Source: Halobacterium litoreum (GTDB lineage: Archaea; Halobacteriota; Halobacteria; Halobacteriales; Halobacteriaceae). From it: a stretch of 64,000 nucleotides of DNA. Positions 34,629 to 42,390 of the stretch are shown one piece after another (position 1 is the stretch's first letter; each line of letters begins with the position of its first letter). Under the pieces are notes generated by a model, which had not been told where the DNA came from, did not search any database, and saw only the letters and a list, made by a program, of their open reading frames with translations. The DNA is taken from assembly GCF_021233415.1 (NCBI RefSeq), contig NZ_CP089466.1, positions 2,542,001-2,606,000 on the forward strand, in the 5' to 3' direction. The position numbers were made by a program, and so were the translations under genes.

Positions 34629-35806
34629 TCGCGAAGTTCGGCGGCACCAGCCTCGGGAGCGGCGACCGCGTGGAGCGCGCCGCGGACTCCATCGCGGACG
34701 CGGTCGCGGCCGGCCACGAGATTGCGGTGGTGGCGTCCGCGATGGGCAACACCACGGACGAACTGCTCGACGACATCACGTTCGACGCCGAGGACGCCGA
34801 CCGCGCCGAAATCGTCTCGATGGGCGAACGAACGTCGGTGCGGATGCTGAAGGCGGCGCTCGCGGCCCGCGGCGTCGAAGCGGAGTTCCTCGAACCCGGC
34901 CACCCGGATTGGCCCATCGTCACGAACGAGCGCGGCGAAGTCGACGCCGACGCGACACAGGAGCGCGTCGAAGCGCTCGCCGACCACCTCGGCGACGCCG
35001 TCCCCGTCATCACGGGCTTCCTCGCCGAGGACCACGAGGGGAACGTCACGACGCTCGGGCGCGGCGGCTCGGACACCACCGCCGTGATGCTCGGGCGGTA
35101 CGTCGACGCCGACGAGGTCGTTATCGTCACCGACGTCGAGGGCATCATGACCGGCGACCCGCACGTCGTCGAGGGCGCGCGCAACGTCGGCGAAATCACG
35201 GTCGACGAACTCCGGAATCTGTCCTTCCGCGGCGCCGAGGTGGTCGCGCCGTCCGCGCTCTCCTTCAAGGACGACGACCTCTCCGTTCGCGTCATCCACT
35301 ACCAGCACGGCGACCTGCTGTCCGGCGGCACGCGCGTCGAGGGCAAATTCGAGAACATGATCGACATGCGCGAGGAACCGCTCGCGTGTCTCACCGTCGC
35401 CGGGCGCGCCATCCGGAACCGCCCCGGCATCATGTCGACGCTGTCCACGGCGCTCTACGAGAGCGACATCAACGTCGACGCCGTGGCGTCGGGGATGGAC
35501 TCGATGACGTTCTACGTCGACGAGGAAATCGCCGAGCGCGCCGAGAACGTCCTCCACCGCGAGGTCATCGACGTCGGCGAACTCTCCTCGGTGACGGTCA
35601 CCGACAACATCGCGGTCATCCGCGTGCTCGGCGGCGAACTCCCGAACCAGCCCGGCGTCCTCCAGCGCATCGTCGACCCCATCGCGGAGGCCAACATCAA
35701 CGTCATCGACATCATCTCCAGTGCCACCTCGGTCGCCGTTTTCGTCGACTGGAGCGACCGCGAGGAAGCCCTCGACATCGTCCAAGACCACTTCGGGTCG
35801 ACGTAG
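34619..35806 (+). CDS. lysC: Aspartate kinase
   Basis: Aspartokinase of 395 residues, making aspartyl phosphate for threonine, methionine and possibly lysine synthesis. The kinase domain starts MRVVAKFGGTSLGSGDRV, has SMGERTSVRML, VTGFLAEDHEGNVTTLGRGGSDTTA and VVIVTDVEGIMTGDP. Two ACT domains (about 250-395), including RNRPGIMSTLSTALYESDINVDAV and NQPGVLQRIVDPIAEANINVIDI, are the usual allosteric sites. An in-frame stop nine bases upstream fixes the start. The neighbour thrC is 12.5 kb away, so the pathway is not one operon. Confidence 0.96.
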   Translation: MRVVAKFGGTSLGSGDRVERAADSIADAVAAGHEIAVVASAMGNTTDELLDDITFDAEDADRAEIVSMGERTSVRMLKAALAARGVEAEFLEPGHPDWPIVTNERGEVDADATQERVEALADHLGDAVPVITGFLAEDHEGNVTTLGRGGSDTTAVMLGRYVDADEVVIVTDVEGIMTGDPHVVEGARNVGEITVDELRNLSFRGAEVVAPSALSFKDDDLSVRVIHYQHGDLLSGGTRVEGKFENMIDMREEPLACLTVAGRAIRNRPGIMSTLSTALYESDINVDAVASGMDSMTFYVDEEIAERAENVLHREVIDVGELSSVTVTDNIAVIRVLGGELPNQPGVLQRIVDPIAEANINVIDIISSATSVAVFVDWSDREEALDIVQDHFGST

Positions 35807-35895
35807 CCGGCGTCGTCCCTCACTGAACAACCCTGTACGGGCGGGTACACGTCTTCTACGCCGGAACTTTCACAGTTCGGCCCCCTGTTCTGCAC

Positions 35896-37245
35896 GTGCG
35901 TTCCTACAAGACGACGATGGTCGACCCCGTCCGCCTCCTCCCCCGCGAGGACCGCGACGCGGCGCTCGCGGACGCGGGCTACAACGTCTTCAACCTCGAC
36001 AGCGCGGACGTCTTCGTCGACCTGCTGACCGACTCGGGAACCGGCACGATGAGCAACGACCAGTGGGCCGCCATGATGCAGGGCGACGAGGCCTACGCCG
36101 GCGGCGACAGTTTCGCCGACCTCGAAGCCGCTGTCTCCGACGTGATGGGCTTCGAGAACGTCGTTCCCGCCCACCAGGGCCGCGGCGCCGAGAACGTCCT
36201 CTACGGCGCGCTCGTCTCCGAGGGCGACACCATCCTCAACAACGCCCACTTCGACACCACACGCGCGCACGTCGTCGCGAACGGCGGCGACGCCGTCGAC
36301 TGCCCGGTCGAAGCCGCGACGGACATGGACTCCGACGACCCCTTCAAGGGCGACTTCTCGCTGGACCGCGCCCGCGCCGTCGTCGACGACGTCGGCGCCG
36401 AGAACGTCCCCGTCGTCGTCCTCACCATCACGAACAACTCCATGGCCGGCCAACCGGTCAGCGTCGACAACACCCGGGCCGTCGCCGAGTTCGCCGACGA
36501 CATCGACGCGACGTTCGTCGTCGACGCCTGCCGGTTCGCCGAAAACGCCCACTTCGTCCAGCAGCGCGAACCCGAGTTCGCTGACGACTCCGTCGCCGCC
36601 ATCGCCCGCGAACAGCTCTCCTACGCCGACGCCTGCGTGATGAGCGGGAAGAAAGACGGCCTCGTCAACATCGGCGGCTTCGTCGGCATCCGCGAAGGCC
36701 GCGACGAACTCCACGAGCAGTGCCGCCAGCGCGGCATCCTCTACGAGGGATTCTCCACCTACGGCGGCATGTCGGGTCGGGACATCGCCGCGTTCGCCGT
36801 CGGCCTCCGCGAAGCCGTCGACCCGCCGTACGTCGCCGAGCGCGTCGAACAGGTCCAGCGCCTCTGCGAGGCGCTCGCCGACCGCGGCGTCCCCGTCTAC
36901 CAGCCCGCCGGCGGCCACGCCGTCTACATCGACGCCAACCGCGCGCTCGACCACATCCCCCGCGACCAATATCCGGGGCAGGCGTTCGTCTGCGAACTCT
37001 ACCGCGAGGGCGGCGTTCGTGGTGTGGAACTCGGGCGCTTCGCCTTCCCCGACACCGACCGCCGCGACCTCGTGCGCCTCGCCGTCCCCCGCCGCATGTA
37101 CGGCCCCGACCACGTCGAACACGTCGCCGACACCGCCGAAGCCGTCTGCGAGCGCGCCGACGAAATCTCGGGTCTGGAAATCGTCGAGGAACCCGAGATG
37201 GAAGAACTCCGGCACTTCTCCGCCGAACTCCGGCCGGTCGAATAG
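35896..37245 (+). CDS. tnaA: Tryptophanase (beta-eliminating lyase)
   Basis: PLP enzyme of 449 residues. It matches the tryptophanase/tyrosine phenol-lyase family along its length: the GTGTMSNDQWAAMMQGDEAYAG substrate/K+ region, NVVPAHQGRGAENVL, NAHFDTTRAHV, VDACRFAENAHFV and the Schiff-base Lys in MSGKKDGLVNIGG (Lys252 or 253). Tryptophanase releases indole, pyruvate and ammonia; tyrosine phenol-lyase is the main alternative and cannot be excluded by eye. The start is GTG 35896 with a TATA-like GAACTTTCAC about 28 bases upstream; ATG at codon 8 is possible. Confidence 0.88.
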   Translation: MRSYKTTMVDPVRLLPREDRDAALADAGYNVFNLDSADVFVDLLTDSGTGTMSNDQWAAMMQGDEAYAGGDSFADLEAAVSDVMGFENVVPAHQGRGAENVLYGALVSEGDTILNNAHFDTTRAHVVANGGDAVDCPVEAATDMDSDDPFKGDFSLDRARAVVDDVGAENVPVVVLTITNNSMAGQPVSVDNTRAVAEFADDIDATFVVDACRFAENAHFVQQREPEFADDSVAAIAREQLSYADACVMSGKKDGLVNIGGFVGIREGRDELHEQCRQRGILYEGFSTYGGMSGRDIAAFAVGLREAVDPPYVAERVEQVQRLCEALADRGVPVYQPAGGHAVYIDANRALDHIPRDQYPGQAFVCELYREGGVRGVELGRFAFPDTDRRDLVRLAVPRRMYGPDHVEHVADTAEAVCERADEISGLEIVEEPEMEELRHFSAELRPVE

Positions 37246-37309
37246 TACGGGCTCGGTTTCTGCTGTACTCTCGCTCTTCGCGGCTCTGCTCCGAGCGTCG
37301 ACGACGTTA

Positions 37310-37440
37310 GAAAGCCCTCGGCCGCCACGACTCTCGCCGCTCGCTGCGCGCTTCGCTCCCTTCGGTCGCTGCAGTGCTTGCGTCGCGGGGAGTCGTCCTG
37401 ACGGCCTCGCCCTTTCGATCCGCCAGGCCTACCGGCTGTG
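37310..37440. repeat. Intergenic hairpin repeat unit, copy 2
   Basis: Left edge GAAAGCCCTCGGCC (37310) with inner arm CACGACTC, loop GCTCGCTGCGCGCTTCGC...GTGCTTGCGTCGC, inner arm GAGTCGTC (37390), right edge CTCGCCCTTTCGATCCGCC then AGGCCTACCGGCTGTG (to 37440). Edges and loop match the units at 9244 and 60543, while the inner arms differ but still pair. Confidence 0.7.
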
Positions 37441-37476
37441 TGGTCTCGTCACGAGCACGCCGGCTGTCGCATTCTG

Positions 37477-38136
37477 CTACCGTCCGTCCGACAGCCGGTC
37501 TGCCGTCTCCGGCGGCAAGCCGGCCTCCTGGACGGCCTCTTGTACGCGTTCGGTGTCGTACTCGACGCGGTGTTCGCTCACGGACAGGTCGTCGAGGTCG
37601 AGGACGGCGTACGCCGCGCGCGGGTCGCGGTCGCGGGGCTGGCCGACGCTCCCCGGATTCATCACCACGCCGTCGGCGTACGTCTCGTGGGCTTGGACGT
37701 GCGTGTGGCCCAGAATCAGCGCGTCCTCGTCGCCGAGCAGGTGCGGACCGAAGTCCTCGGGGTACGTGTACTCGTCTTGTCGCTCCGGGTGGTCGTGGAC
37801 GACCTTCACGCGGCCGTCGGCGAGCGTGCGCTCGCGGGGCAGATTCTCCACCCACGTGCGCTGCACGTCGTTCAACTCGGCTTTGGCGTGTTCGACGCCC
37901 GCCTGCGCCATCCCGTTCCCCCGGAAGTTCCGATCCGTCGCGACCATCCGGTCGTGGTTCCCCATCACCGCCGGGACGCCGCGCTCGCGGAGGCCGTCCA
38001 CGCACTCGGCGGGCCACGGATTGTACCCGACTACGTCGCCCGCGCAGACCAGTCGGTCCACGTCCGGCATCTCGTCGAGAACCGCCTCCAGCGCGACCAG
38101 ATTCGAGTGAACGTCAGAGACGACGCCGACCTTCAT
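37477..38136 (-). CDS. YfcE/MJ0936-type metallophosphoesterase
   Basis: Calcineurin-like phosphoesterase of 219 residues. Metal-binding motifs in order: SDVHSN, GDVVGYNPWP, GNHD, VVHDHPE and GHTHVQ. The NPGSVGQPRDRDPRAAYAVLD segment is typical of the YfcE/MJ0936 group of small phosphodiesterases, whose physiological substrates are mostly unknown. Start at 38136 (MKVGVVSDVH) is fixed by the first metal motif; longer frames upstream are not family-like. It follows purO by 25 bases and may be cotranscribed with it. Confidence 0.88.
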   Translation of the reverse strand: MKVGVVSDVHSNLVALEAVLDEMPDVDRLVCAGDVVGYNPWPAECVDGLRERGVPAVMGNHDRMVATDRNFRGNGMAQAGVEHAKAELNDVQRTWVENLPRERTLADGRVKVVHDHPERQDEYTYPEDFGPHLLGDEDALILGHTHVQAHETYADGVVMNPGSVGQPRDRDPRAAYAVLDLDDLSVSEHRVEYDTERVQEAVQEAGLPPETADRLSDGR

Positions 38137-38161
38137 GCCCGGGACTCGGGCGTCCTCGGCC

Positions 38162-38746
38162 TTAGTCCTCCTGCCCGTTCTCGATTGCCGTCGCGTACCC
38201 CTCGCCGTCCCGCACGACACCCACCGAGCAGACCGCGTGCTCGAACGCCGCGCTGTACGCCTCGGCGGCGGCCTCGCTCGCGGTGTCGGCCTCGAAGCCG
38301 ATTGGCTCGGGACTGTCCTTCTCGTAGGTCGCGACGAGCGTCGGCTCGTCGACGGATTCGACGAGCAGTGCGTCCTTCCGCACCGTCCCGACGTAGGCGT
38401 CGCCCTCGGGCGTCAGCACTCCGGCGATGCGGGGCGTGTCGTAGTCGTCTTTCTCGTAGTCGAGCGCGAGCAGCGACTCGGCGAGCGCGTCCCGCGCCGG
38501 ATACCCCAACCCGAGTTTCTCGGTGATAGGGTCGACGTGGCTCCCGTTCCCGACGACCGCGTGCCCGACGGCCTCCCGGTAGCAGTTGTACGACACGTAG
38601 GGGTTGTCCGTCTCGGGGGCGTCCGGCGTCGGCGCGACCGTCAGCGCGCCCTCGCGTTCGACAACGCGGCGATTCGGGAACGACCGCGAGGAGACGCGGT
38701 ACGCGGCGACCTCCGGACCGACGACGACGAACCGTCCGACGTACAT
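38162..38746 (-). CDS. purO: IMP cyclohydrolase, archaeal PurO type
   Basis: PurO of 194 residues, the archaeal enzyme that closes FAICAR to IMP in the last step of purine synthesis, replacing the bacterial PurH domain. It begins [26 protein letters not shown], with the conserved Tyr/Arg-rich nucleotide pocket; [25 protein letters not shown] and the YATAIENG end match the family. A TATA-like CCTATTTGCC on the minus strand lies about 28 bases before the start, so the gene is probably leaderless. Confidence 0.9.
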   Translation of the reverse strand: MYVGRFVVVGPEVAAYRVSSRSFPNRRVVEREGALTVAPTPDAPETDNPYVSYNCYREAVGHAVVGNGSHVDPITEKLGLGYPARDALAESLLALDYEKDDYDTPRIAGVLTPEGDAYVGTVRKDALLVESVDEPTLVATYEKDSPEPIGFEADTASEAAAEAYSAAFEHAVCSVGVVRDGEGYATAIENGQED

Positions 38747-38855
38747 ACGAGAACGTGCATCCTAGCGTGGCAAATAGGCGTCGGTGTGTACACGTTCGAG
38801 TGTTCGGGCGCTCGCCGCCGTGCCGAACGCTCTCACCGCCGGACGCCTTCGCAAC

Positions 38856-38866
38856 ACTAATAAATT
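38856..38866 (+). promoter_or_regulatory. Promoter of tRNA-Gln
   Basis: ACTAATAAATT lies 31-41 bases upstream of the mature 5' end, consistent with a short 5' leader removed by RNase P. Confidence 0.65.
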
Positions 38867-38896
38867 CGAATCCCGTCGTATCCACTGCGAACGACG

Positions 38897-38969
38897 AGTC
38901 CCGTGGGGTAGTGGCCAATCCTGAAGCCTTCTGGGGGCTTCGACGGAAGTTCGAATCTTCCCGGGACTA
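38897..38969 (+). tRNA. tRNA-Gln (anticodon CUG)
   Basis: A 73-base cloverleaf without encoded CCA. Acceptor AGTCCCG (38897-38903) pairs with CGGGACT (38962-38968), discriminator A38969. The D arm contains GGGTAGTGG. The anticodon stem is AAGCC/GGCTT with loop TTCTGGG, giving anticodon CTG, which reads CAG. The T arm is GGAAG, TTCGAAT, CTTCC (38945-38961). No intron. Bases from 38950 onward are duplicated 96 bases downstream. Confidence 0.93.
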
Positions 38970-39090
38970 TTCTCCTGCGCGCTACGGCACGCAGTGAATC
39001 GTGCAGATTCGAAGCAGGGAACGGAGCGAAGCGGAGTGACCGGGGTTCGAATCTTCCCGGGACTATTCTCCTGTGCGTTACGGTACGCAG
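38950..39090 (+). repeat. 45-base direct duplication of the tRNA-Gln 3' end
   Basis: Bases 38950-38994 (T loop to 25 bases past the tRNA) recur at 39046-39090 with three differences, all C in copy 1 and T in copy 2. The copies are separated by 51 bases. Such a tRNA 3' end plus flank repeated in direct orientation resembles att sites of an integrated element, but nothing except the short spacer lies between them and no integrase is near. Confidence 0.8.
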
Positions 39091-39130
39091 CGACGCGTCC
39101 GTCCCCGCCGAATCCCAAATTAAGAAGGTG

Positions 39131-39257
39131 GTGCAGTCCGTCTTTCGGGACGCCCAGGTCCCGAACCCGGTCGTGTGCCCTGACCATCGACCTGGGTGCA
39201 CTCCCGTGGACCACCCGCCACGGGAGGTTTCTGCGAGCGCGCTGTGCCCAGACAGCG
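39131..39257 (+). ncRNA. Candidate structured RNA
   Basis: Nested pairings: GTGCA 39131-39135 with TGCAC 39197-39201; CCCAGGTC 39153-39160 with GACCTGGG 39189-39196 (contiguous with the first on the 3' side); a side hairpin GTCC/GGAC at 39136-39151; GGTC 39169-39172 with GACC 39182-39185 inside; a separate hairpin CTCCCGTGG 39201-39209 with CCACGGGAG 39218-39226; and CGCTGT 39240-39245 with ACAGCG 39252-39257. A TATA-like CAAATTAAG lies near 39115-39123, rather close for a start at 39131. It does not look like 5S, SRP, RNase P or a tRNA. Strand and ends are inferred. Confidence 0.5.
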
Positions 39258-39296
39258 ACGGGTTTCGCGCGTACTGACGGCGAATTTATGTGTAGG

Positions 39297-39306
39297 TTTT
39301 ATTTTA
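39297..39306 (+). promoter_or_regulatory. TATA box for membrane protein gene at 39329
   Basis: TTTTATTTTA is centred 27 bases before the ATG, the leaderless distance. A second AT-rich stretch, AATTTATG, lies at 39283-39290. Confidence 0.55.
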
Positions 39307-39328
39307 CGTTCCCGGATTTGGGAGGACG

Positions 39329-40048
39329 ATGTCGGAAACTGACAACAACAATACCACCGACCGGCCGCCGGAACAGCCGGTCGCGGACCAACGACCGAAC
39401 CCCCAGCAGACCGCACAGCCCTCGATTTCGGACCTCGCGACCGACGAGACGACCAAGGCGTACGTGAAGTTCGTCACCGCGTGTTTCGCGCTCGTCGGCG
39501 CCGCGGCCGGTCTCGCCGTGGTGCTCGTCGGTTTCCTCGGCGGCGCGCCGCTGTCCCCTGACATCATCGTCAGCCCGAACACCTTCCTCGACAACTTCGA
39601 CGCGGTGATGGGGCAGCTGTACGCGAACCGTCTCGCGTTCCAGACGATGAACGCCGCGCCCGTCGCGGCGGGCCTGCTCGGGGTCGCGGGCGGCCTCTAC
39701 ACCGCGACCACGCTCGACGGCACGGACCGCCACACGTACGTCGCGAGCGCGCTCGCTGGCGGCGTCGGCGCGTTCGTGCTCGTCGTCGTGGTCGGCGTCC
39801 TCGCGTCGGTTGCGGTCTCCACGGTGCCGACGCCACAGCCGTCCGAGACCGCGTCAGCGCTCTCCGGAACGACCGCACAGACCTCCCAGCTGAGCAGCGC
39901 GTCGGGCGCCATCTCCGCGGTGTACATCGGCGGGACGAAACTCGCGTTCGACAAACTCGCGTTCAACGCCGTCGCCGTCGGGGTCGGCGTCGGCGCCGTG
40001 AGCGCCGCGAGCGCGTACGTCGCCCGCGAATACGCACCGACGAACTGA
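39329..40048 (+). CDS. Haloarchaeal multi-span membrane protein, paralogue 1
   Basis: Protein of 239 residues. A polar, Gln/Pro/Asn-rich N terminus (about 1-45) is followed by four hydrophobic segments: VTACFALVGAAAGLAVVLVGF, a Gly/Ala segment APVAAGLLGVAGGLYTAT, VASALAGGVGAFVLVVVVGVLASVAV and LAFNAVAVGVGVGAVSAASAYV. The motif TYVASALAGG corresponds to TYVASAAGGL in the next gene, and both end with NAVAVG, so the two are tandem paralogues. No catalytic site is visible. The function is unknown; the gene follows the structured RNA candidate. Confidence 0.7.
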   Translation: MSETDNNNTTDRPPEQPVADQRPNPQQTAQPSISDLATDETTKAYVKFVTACFALVGAAAGLAVVLVGFLGGAPLSPDIIVSPNTFLDNFDAVMGQLYANRLAFQTMNAAPVAAGLLGVAGGLYTATTLDGTDRHTYVASALAGGVGAFVLVVVVGVLASVAVSTVPTPQPSETASALSGTTAQTSQLSSASGAISAVYIGGTKLAFDKLAFNAVAVGVGVGAVSAASAYVAREYAPTN

Positions 40049-40084
40049 CTGCGGACGACGCCACCGTCTCCCATATCACTGCAA

Positions 40085-40093
40085 AATTATAAG
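40085..40093 (+). promoter_or_regulatory. TATA box for membrane protein gene at 40119
   Basis: AATTATAAG is centred 30 bases before ATG 40119. The downstream paralogue thus has its own promoter. Confidence 0.65.
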
Positions 40094-40118
40094 TGAGGGA
40101 AGTGATATTCCTCGCTCG

Positions 40119-40736
40119 ATGTCGGGTCAGAGCGGCGACACGGGAGGGGAATCGCAGACGACTACACACCAGACACAGCGCGTCACCCAACAGGAGGACT
40201 CCTACGCGGACCTCGTGACGGCGCCGTTGACCAAGCAGTTTGCGAAATTCTCGGGGGCGACCGGCGCCGGCGTCGGCGTCGGTCTCGGCGTCATGTTCCT
40301 GCTGTTGAAGTTCGTCGGCGCGCCGACGATTACGCAGTCCACCGGCGGGAGCGGCGGCAGCGGGTCGAACGCGGGCATCGCCGCGACCCAGTTCGTGAAC
40401 TCGTCCGCGCAGTTCACCATCTACCTGCTGCCGTTGCTCGCCGCGGCGTTCGCCGCGGTCGTCGGCCTGTACGCGGCCCGAGAAATCGACGCCGAGGACC
40501 GCGAGACGTACGTCGCGAGCGCCGCGGGCGGCCTCGCCGGTGCGCTCGCGCTGTTCGTCGTCGGCGCGTTCCTCGTGTCGATGGCGTTCGGCACCGCGAG
40601 CCTGCAGGGCAGTACGGTCGTCCAGAAGCCGGGGAGCGTGGAGTTCGGGAACCTCCTCGTGAACGCGGTCGCGGTCGGCGCCGGTGCAGCGGTCGTCGCG
40701 GCGGCGACGACGTGGACTCACCGCACGCAGGCTTAG
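40119..40736 (+). CDS. Haloarchaeal multi-span membrane protein, paralogue 2
   Basis: Protein of 205 residues with a polar Gln/Thr-rich N terminus and four hydrophobic segments: ATGAGVGVGLGVMFLLLKFVG, FTIYLLPLLAAAFAAVVGLYAA, VASAAGGLAGALALFVVGAFLVSMAF and LLVNAVAVGAGAAVVAAATTW. A Gly/Ser loop (STGGSGGSGSN) follows the first segment. It shares the REIDAEDRETYVASA / LDGTDRHTYVASA element with the upstream gene. Its own TATA box indicates independent control. The stop (TAG 40734-40736) overlaps the serB stop (TTAG). Confidence 0.7.
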   Translation: MSGQSGDTGGESQTTTHQTQRVTQQEDSYADLVTAPLTKQFAKFSGATGAGVGVGLGVMFLLLKFVGAPTITQSTGGSGGSGSNAGIAATQFVNSSAQFTIYLLPLLAAAFAAVVGLYAAREIDAEDRETYVASAAGGLAGALALFVVGAFLVSMAFGTASLQGSTVVQKPGSVEFGNLLVNAVAVGAGAAVVAAATTWTHRTQA

Positions 40737-41371
40737 TCGAGTAGGTCCCGCTCGCGGAACAACCCCTCCAGTTCTGCCATCGACGACACGGACGCGTCGC
40801 AGTGCGCGTCCACGCCGTCTTTCGGTTCGAAGCCGACCGCGTAGCCCGCGGCGTTCAGCATCGGCACGTCGTTCGCGCCGTCCCCGACGGCGACGGCCTC
40901 CTCGACGGCCACGTCGAAGTCCGCGCAGACCTCGCGGAGCGCGTCGTCTTTCGTTCCCTCGACGAGGGGGCCGTCCACCGCTCCGGTGAGTTCGCCGTCG
41001 GCTTCTGGGAGGCGGTTCGAGACGACGCGGTCGGCGCTCACGCCGGCGGCGTCCAGCGCGGCCTCGACGCCCGCGCCGAAGCCGCCCGTGAGCACGACGA
41101 CGCGCACGCCCTGCTCTCGCAGGTCGCCGATTAGGGGGCCGGCGTCGTCTCGCAGGCGCACGCCTCCGTAGATGTCGGCCGCGTCGGTGCTGTCGAGGCC
41201 GGCGACGAGGCCCGCGCGCTCCCGTAGGCTCTCGGCGTAGGAGAGGTCGCCGCGCATCGCGCGCGCCGTGATGTCCGCGACCTCGTCGCCGACGCCGTGG
41301 CGGGCGGCGAGTCGGTCGAGCATCTCCGAGTCCGCGAGCGTGCCGTCGAAGTCGAACGCCACCAGCGACAT
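40733..41371 (-). CDS. serB: Phosphoserine phosphatase
   Basis: HAD-family phosphatase of 212 residues. Motif I is DFDGTL (Asp7 nucleophile, Asp9 acid), motif II is VVLTGGF, the motif III Lys is in EGTKDDAL and motif IV is GDGANDVPML. The small cap with EMLDRLAARHG and SYAESLRERAGLVAGL fits SerB, which makes serine from phosphoserine. SerA, two steps earlier in the pathway, is encoded 1.9 kb away on the other strand, which supports the assignment. Confidence 0.9.
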   Translation of the reverse strand: MSLVAFDFDGTLADSEMLDRLAARHGVGDEVADITARAMRGDLSYAESLRERAGLVAGLDSTDAADIYGGVRLRDDAGPLIGDLREQGVRVVVLTGGFGAGVEAALDAAGVSADRVVSNRLPEADGELTGAVDGPLVEGTKDDALREVCADFDVAVEEAVAVGDGANDVPMLNAAGYAVGFEPKDGVDAHCDASVSSMAELEGLFRERDLLD

Positions 41372-41421
41372 TGGAGGGGGTTGGCGGTCAGCGGGGAAAA
41401 GTCTCGCTGCCGTGGCAGGCG

Positions 41422-42306
41422 TTACGGCTCGGGGGCGTGGGCGTCGAGGACGGCGCCGCGACTCTCGACGAGCGCGCCGAGGTGGTCGGTGTCGGCGAGC
41501 GCGCGGAAGTCACAATCGGGGAGGGCGTCCGCGGTGCGCCGGGCGGCGGCGACGGGAACGTTGGTGTCGCGCTCGCCGTGGAACCACCGAACCTCGCAGT
41601 CCACGTCCCGCGGGCGAGTCGGCCAGTCCTCGGTGAACTGTCGGGATTCGCGGACGACGCCGGCGCGACGCTCCGAGAGCGCTTCGAGGAAGTCCCGCTT
41701 CACCACGTCGGCCACCTCGTCGGGGACGCCGTCGCGGGCGCCGTCGGTGGTGTACTGGGCGGTGACGAACGCGGGCGGGCGCCGGGCGGCCAGCCACGCC
41801 TGCCCGCGCAGGAGTCCCCCCAGAACTCGGGGGGTCGCGCCGGCGAGCGTCCCGAGCACGCGCTGGGGCGTCGGCGTCTCCTCGCGCTCGGAGGCGGGGA
41901 CGCCGCCGGCCACCACGTCGACGCGCGTCACGCGGTCGCCGAGGTCTGTGGCCGCCGCGAGCGCGTGCGGCGCGCCCCCGGAGAACCCGAGTAGGCCGGC
42001 GGACTCGACGCCGGCGTCGTCCAGCACCGCGGCGACCACGTCGCCCGTGTCCGCGGGGCCGTAGCCGTCGCGTGCGGGACTCTGCCCGTAGCCGGGGCGG
42101 TCGAAGGCGAGTACGCGAACGCCACGCGCTCGCGCCGCGTCGTCGTACAGTTCGCCGAGCACGCGCGAACCGGGCGTGCCGTGGAGGAACACCACCGGCT
42201 CGCCGCCGGGGTCGCCGTACGACTCGTAGGCGACCGGCTCGCCGGCCACCTCGGCGGTCTGCGTGCCGACCTGCTGGTCGCTCCGGGCGCGTGACGTGAC
42301 GCTCAC
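41422..42306 (-). CDS. Alpha/beta hydrolase
   Basis: Hydrolase of 294 residues from GTG 42306. It has the oxyanion motif VVFLHGTPGSR, the nucleophile elbow LLGFSGGAPHALA (catalytic Ser in GFSGG), an Asp in WFHGERDTNVPV and a catalytic His in DTDHLGAL. A cap-like insertion separates the elbow from the last two residues. The substrate is unknown; esterase or haloperoxidase-like activity are typical guesses. The start is uncertain, since the frame stays open to 42447 but those codons overlap the promoter region shared with the divergent regulator. Confidence 0.82.
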   Translation of the reverse strand: MSVTSRARSDQQVGTQTAEVAGEPVAYESYGDPGGEPVVFLHGTPGSRVLGELYDDAARARGVRVLAFDRPGYGQSPARDGYGPADTGDVVAAVLDDAGVESAGLLGFSGGAPHALAAATDLGDRVTRVDVVAGGVPASEREETPTPQRVLGTLAGATPRVLGGLLRGQAWLAARRPPAFVTAQYTTDGARDGVPDEVADVVKRDFLEALSERRAGVVRESRQFTEDWPTRPRDVDCEVRWFHGERDTNVPVAAARRTADALPDCDFRALADTDHLGALVESRGAVLDAHAPEP

Positions 42307-42358
42307 GAGTGGACGTAGCCGGCCCGAGCGCGAGGGGGTTTCGGCGGATGCATCCGGT

Positions 42359-42368
42359 CTTTTATAAG
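42359..42368. promoter_or_regulatory. Near-palindromic TATA box between divergent genes
   Basis: CTTTTATAAG reads TATA-like on both strands. Its centre is 27 bases before GTG 42391 (leaderless) and about 57 bases before GTG 42306, which would leave a leader of some 30 bases for the hydrolase. Confidence 0.6.
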
Positions 42369-42390
42369 TCGCGGACGAGGAGAATGGCGC

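Noticed and set aside
38897-39090. Integrated element at tRNA-Gln
   Set aside because: Only a 51-base spacer separates the repeats and there is no integrase or foreign-looking gene; kept only as a scar hypothesis.
39131-39257. Assignment of the structured region to 5S rRNA, SRP RNA or RNase P RNA
   Set aside because: The size and conserved core sequences of those RNAs are not present.
38994-39467. Frame running through the tRNA repeat and the RNA candidate
   Set aside because: It would cross structured, non-coding sequence and overlap the start of the clear membrane-protein gene at 39329.
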